Assembly: GCA_937981305.1 (NCBI GenBank)
Contig: CALJPB010000297.1
Span: forward strand, 1 to 6,907
Direction of reading: 5' to 3'
Source of the DNA: an uncultured Selenomonas sp.
GTDB taxonomy: Bacteria > Bacillota > Negativicutes > Selenomonadales > Selenomonadaceae
DNA: 6,907 nucleotides
Within the stretch, counting starts at the first letter, position 1, and every line of letters begins with the position of its first letter. Shown here piece after piece: positions 5,093-6,907 of this stretch. Under the pieces are notes generated by a model. The model saw only the letters and a list, made by a program, of their open reading frames with translations, did no database searches and was not told the origin of the DNA. Position numbers and translations under genes: made by a program.

Positions 5093-5137
5093 ATTCTCAA
5101 TTATACGAATGAGAATGAAAATATGAACGGGATTCAT
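5093..5137. promoter_or_regulatory. Inverted repeats and Fur-box-like stretch ahead of the TetR gene
   Basis: Two inverted repeats lie just upstream of the -35 box. The first is ATTCTCA (5093-5099) with TGAGAAT (5110-5116), perfect over 7 bp with a 10-base gap. The second is ATGAA (5123-5127) with TTCAT (5133-5137), gap 5. The stretch GAGAATGAAAAT (5111-5122) matches ten of twelve bases of the GATAATGATAAT part of the classical Fur box. These could be sites for Fur, for the TetR protein itself, or both; the sequence does not decide between them. Confidence 0.42.
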
Positions 5138-5144
5138 TTTTCTC

Positions 5145-5173
5145 TTTTCAAATACATTATTTTTCGCTATAAT
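5145..5173 (+). promoter_or_regulatory. Promoter of the TetR-family gene
   Basis: TTTTCA (5145-5150, four of six to consensus), a 17-base spacer and a perfect TATAAT (5168-5173). Transcription would begin near 5180, leaving a leader of about 40 bases. The inverted repeats at 5093-5137 end eight bases upstream of the -35 box, a usual place for a regulator to act. Confidence 0.72.
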
Positions 5174-5220
5174 AGAGAGGTACATTTTTTAGGAAGGGTG
5201 ACGTTCTTTTGGAGGAGAAG

Positions 5221-5859
5221 ATGGGCCGCCGGGAGCGCAAGAAGCTGCAATCCCGCAAGATGATTCTCGAAGCGGCGATCAGTGAGTTCTCGAAGAAGGG
5301 CTACAAGGAGACGTCTGTTGCGGACATCATGAGCGCGGCAGATCTCGGCATCGGGACGTTCTACAATTATTTTGGCTCGAAGGAGGATCTCTTGTTCTCC
5401 CTGCTCGGGCGGCTCGGCGAGACGATCCGCATGGCGCTCGCAGAGGCGCGTGCGGCGGAGCGTACGTCGCTCGAACTGCTGGAGGTGGGGGCGCGTGTGA
5501 CGGCGAAGTTCCTCGATGAGAACCGCTTTGTCATGCCGCTCTTTCTCTCGGGTGCGTCCCATGTGCCGCAGGGTCGGGAGGAGGCGGATGCGCCGCACGC
5601 TCCCGAGGGGAAACCTGCGGGCAGCCGCATGACACCGCAGATCAAGCAGGTGTTTACGGAGATCATCCGCGCGGGGCAGGCGGCGGGTGAGATCCGCTGC
5701 GATGTCCCCGTTGATCTGATCGCGGAGATGTTCCACTCGCTCTATCAGGCGGCGGCATTCAGTCATCTGGAACTCTCGTATCAGGAGAATATCGCGCTCA
5801 AGACGCGACTCCTCCTCGACGGGATTCACAAGCGGAATGAGGAGACTCGTTCTGTCTAA
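5221..5859 (+). CDS. TetR-family transcriptional regulator
   Basis: 212 aa, normal for the family. Residues about 13-58 form the TetR DNA-binding domain: KMILEAAISEFSKKGYKETSV, then ADIMSAADLGIGTFYNYF with GSKEDLL, the typical recognition-helix and turn sequence. The remaining helical domain would bind a ligand and dimerise; its ligand cannot be named. It contains an unusual proline-, glutamate- and alanine-rich stretch near residues 113-138 that looks like a flexible loop. ATG at 5221 is chosen because GGAGG (5211-5215) precedes it by five bases; a TTG at 5209 in frame is less likely. Only 42 bases separate it from the AhbC/NirJ1-like gene, with no terminator between, so the two may share a message and the regulator may control that gene. 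Confidence 0.9.
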   Translation: MGRRERKKLQSRKMILEAAISEFSKKGYKETSVADIMSAADLGIGTFYNYFGSKEDLLFSLLGRLGETIRMALAEARAAERTSLELLEVGARVTAKFLDENRFVMPLFLSGASHVPQGREEADAPHAPEGKPAGSRMTPQIKQVFTEIIRAGQAAGEIRCDVPVDLIAEMFHSLYQAAAFSHLELSYQENIALKTRLLLDGIHKRNEETRSV

Positions 5860-5861
5860 TA

Positions 5862-5889
5862 GTGTATTGTGTATTGTGTATTGTGTATT
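5862..5889 (+). repeat. Heptanucleotide tandem repeat (TGTATTG, almost four copies)
   Basis: From 5863 the unit TGTATTG is present three times in full, plus six of seven bases of a fourth copy ending at 5889. It fills nearly the entire gap between the TetR stop codon (5857-5859) and the ribosome site AGGAG (5891-5895) of the next gene. Short perfect tandem repeats like this can gain or lose units by replication slippage. Confidence 0.9.
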
Positions 5890-5901
5890 TAGGAGACCTT
5901 G

Positions 5902-6907
5902 ATGATTAGTGTAACGAAGCTTCTTTTTATGGATGAATACTATGGCGACGCGCTGCGCTACGGGCATAACGCGCACCGCATGAAGAGCGGCGCGGCGGAG
6001 GGGATGGGGCCCGTCGTGGTCTGGAACTCGACGCGTACGTGCAATCTGCGCTGCCGCCACTGCTATATGGAGTCAGACGGGCAGAAGTACGCGGGCGAGC
6101 TGACGACGGAGGAGGCAAAGCGCTTCATCGACGGGCTGGCAGAGTTTCGCGTGCCCGTGCTGCTCTTTTCGGGCGGCGAACCGCTCCTTCGTCCCGACTT
6201 CTTCGAGCTTGCCGAGCATGCGGCGGCAAAGGGCGTGCGCCCGACGCTCTCGACGAACGGCACGCTCATTGACCGCGCGACGGCGCAGCGCATCAAGGAC
6301 ATCGGCGTGGGCTACGTCGGCATCTCGCTCGACGGTCTCAAGGATGTGAACGACAAGTTCCGCGGCAAGGAGGGCGCCTACGAGGCTGCCATGCGCGGCA
6401 TAGAGAACTGCACGGCGGTCGGGCAGCGCGTGGGGCTTCGCTTCACGATCAATCATCACAATATCATGGAACTCGACAAGATCTTCGATTTCATCGAGGA
6501 GGAGGGCATCAACCGCGTGTGCTTCTATCATCTCGTCTACTCGGGGCGCGGCAACGCGATGATGGAAGAGGATGTGACGGCAGAGGAGTCGCGCCGCGCT
6601 ATGGATACGATCATCCGCCGTACGCAGGACTTCGAGGAGCGCGGTCTGGAAAAGGAGATCCTGACGGTTGACAACCACTGCGACGGCGTTTACATCTACT
6701 TGAAGACGCTCAGGGAAAAGGGCGAGGCGGCGGCCGAGCATGTGTGGAAGCACATTTCGATGAACGGCGGCAACCGCTCGGGGATTGCGTTCGGCGAGGT
6801 CGATCCGCTGGGCTATGTGCATCCCGACCAGTTCACGCAGCATCACACGTTCGGCAATGTGCGCGAGCGCAAGTTCGGCGATATCTGGCAGGATGTGACG
6901 AATCCGA
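5902..6907 (+). CDS. ahbC: Radical SAM haem-synthesis protein, AhbC/NirJ1-like (3' truncated)
   Basis: 335 codons are visible and the frame is still open at the window end. The radical SAM cluster motif is CNLRCRHC (C47, C51, C54); FSGGEPL (about 89-95), STNG (117-120) and GISLDG (140-145) are further family landmarks. The opening MISVTKLLFMDEYYGDALRY and the segment HPDQF...GNVRERKFGDIW near the end fit the AhbC/NirJ1 group. AhbC removes acetate side chains from 12,18-didecarboxysiroheme to give Fe-coproporphyrin III in the siroheme-dependent haem pathway; NirJ1 is the label used for close homologues in Firmicutes. The start at 5902 follows AGGAG by six bases. It probably follows the TetR gene in one operon; other ahb genes would be expected downstream, outside the window. 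The radical SAM class is certain; separation from NirJ2/AhbD rests on recalled motifs. Confidence 0.82.
   Translation, partial: MISVTKLLFMDEYYGDALRYGHNAHRMKSGAAEGMGPVVVWNSTRTCNLRCRHCYMESDGQKYAGELTTEEAKRFIDGLAEFRVPVLLFSGGEPLLRPDFFELAEHAAAKGVRPTLSTNGTLIDRATAQRIKDIGVGYVGISLDGLKDVNDKFRGKEGAYEAAMRGIENCTAVGQRVGLRFTINHHNIMELDKIFDFIEEEGINRVCFYHLVYSGRGNAMMEEDVTAEESRRAMDTIIRRTQDFEERGLEKEILTVDNHCDGVYIYLKTLREKGEAAAEHVWKHISMNGGNRSGIAFGEVDPLGYVHPDQFTQHHTFGNVRERKFGDIWQDVTNP

Noticed and set aside
5167..6060. Minus-strand 297-aa frame opposite the TetR gene
   Set aside because: Spans the complement of two real genes and the tandem repeat, and its translation shows no known family.
6073..6846. Minus-strand 257-aa frame opposite the AhbC/NirJ1-like gene
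   Set aside because: Shadow of a clearly conserved radical SAM gene on the plus strand; the composition is Arg/His/Ala-rich without any motif.

Overview
The window looks like chromosome of a Negativicutes bacterium (a diderm Firmicute), most probably Selenomonas or a close relative. This rests on four things: the C-terminus of an OmpM-like outer-membrane beta-barrel protein, motility-type genes (a FliD-like protein plus a YjfB-like protein), an MtaB tRNA-modifying enzyme, and an AhbC/NirJ1-type radical SAM protein of siroheme-dependent haem synthesis. Core genes here are GC-rich (a 60-base sample in mtaB is about 70% GC). The assignment is inference from gene content; no 16S or other marker is present.

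Layout: (1) 1-682, + strand: end of the outer-membrane barrel gene, closed by a strong intrinsic terminator. (2) 700-2154, - strand: a compact four-gene cassette read as Phd/YefM-like antitoxin, PIN-domain toxin, unrecognised 100-aa protein, DUF6036-like nucleotidyltransferase. All genes overlap or lie 1 base apart, and the distal part is clearly AT-richer than its surroundings, so it looks acquired. (3) 2169-3324, - strand: a two-gene transcript with its own sigma-70 promoter, encoding a short FliD-C-like protein and a YjfB-like protein, ending in a terminator whose T-run touches the ribosome binding site of the antitoxin. (4) 3239-3562: a divergent intergenic region with back-to-back promoters and a GC-rich inverted repeat element with three hairpins in the presumed mtaB leader. 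(5) 3563-4855, + strand: mtaB. (6) 4911-5076, + strand: promoter, tRNA-Arg(ACG) and terminator, a free-standing tRNA unit. (7) 5093-6907, + strand: a regulatory region with inverted repeats and a Fur-box-like stretch, a TetR-family regulator, a 7-base tandem repeat, and the start of an AhbC/NirJ1-like gene that runs off the window.

How the genes fit together: the cassette at 700-2154 is a toxin-antitoxin pair joined to a second, nucleotidyltransferase-containing pair in one translationally coupled operon, and is the best candidate for an undescribed system here. The TetR-ahbC unit suggests local control of haem synthesis, perhaps tied to iron. MtaB and tRNA-Arg are both translation-related, but each appears to have its own promoter.
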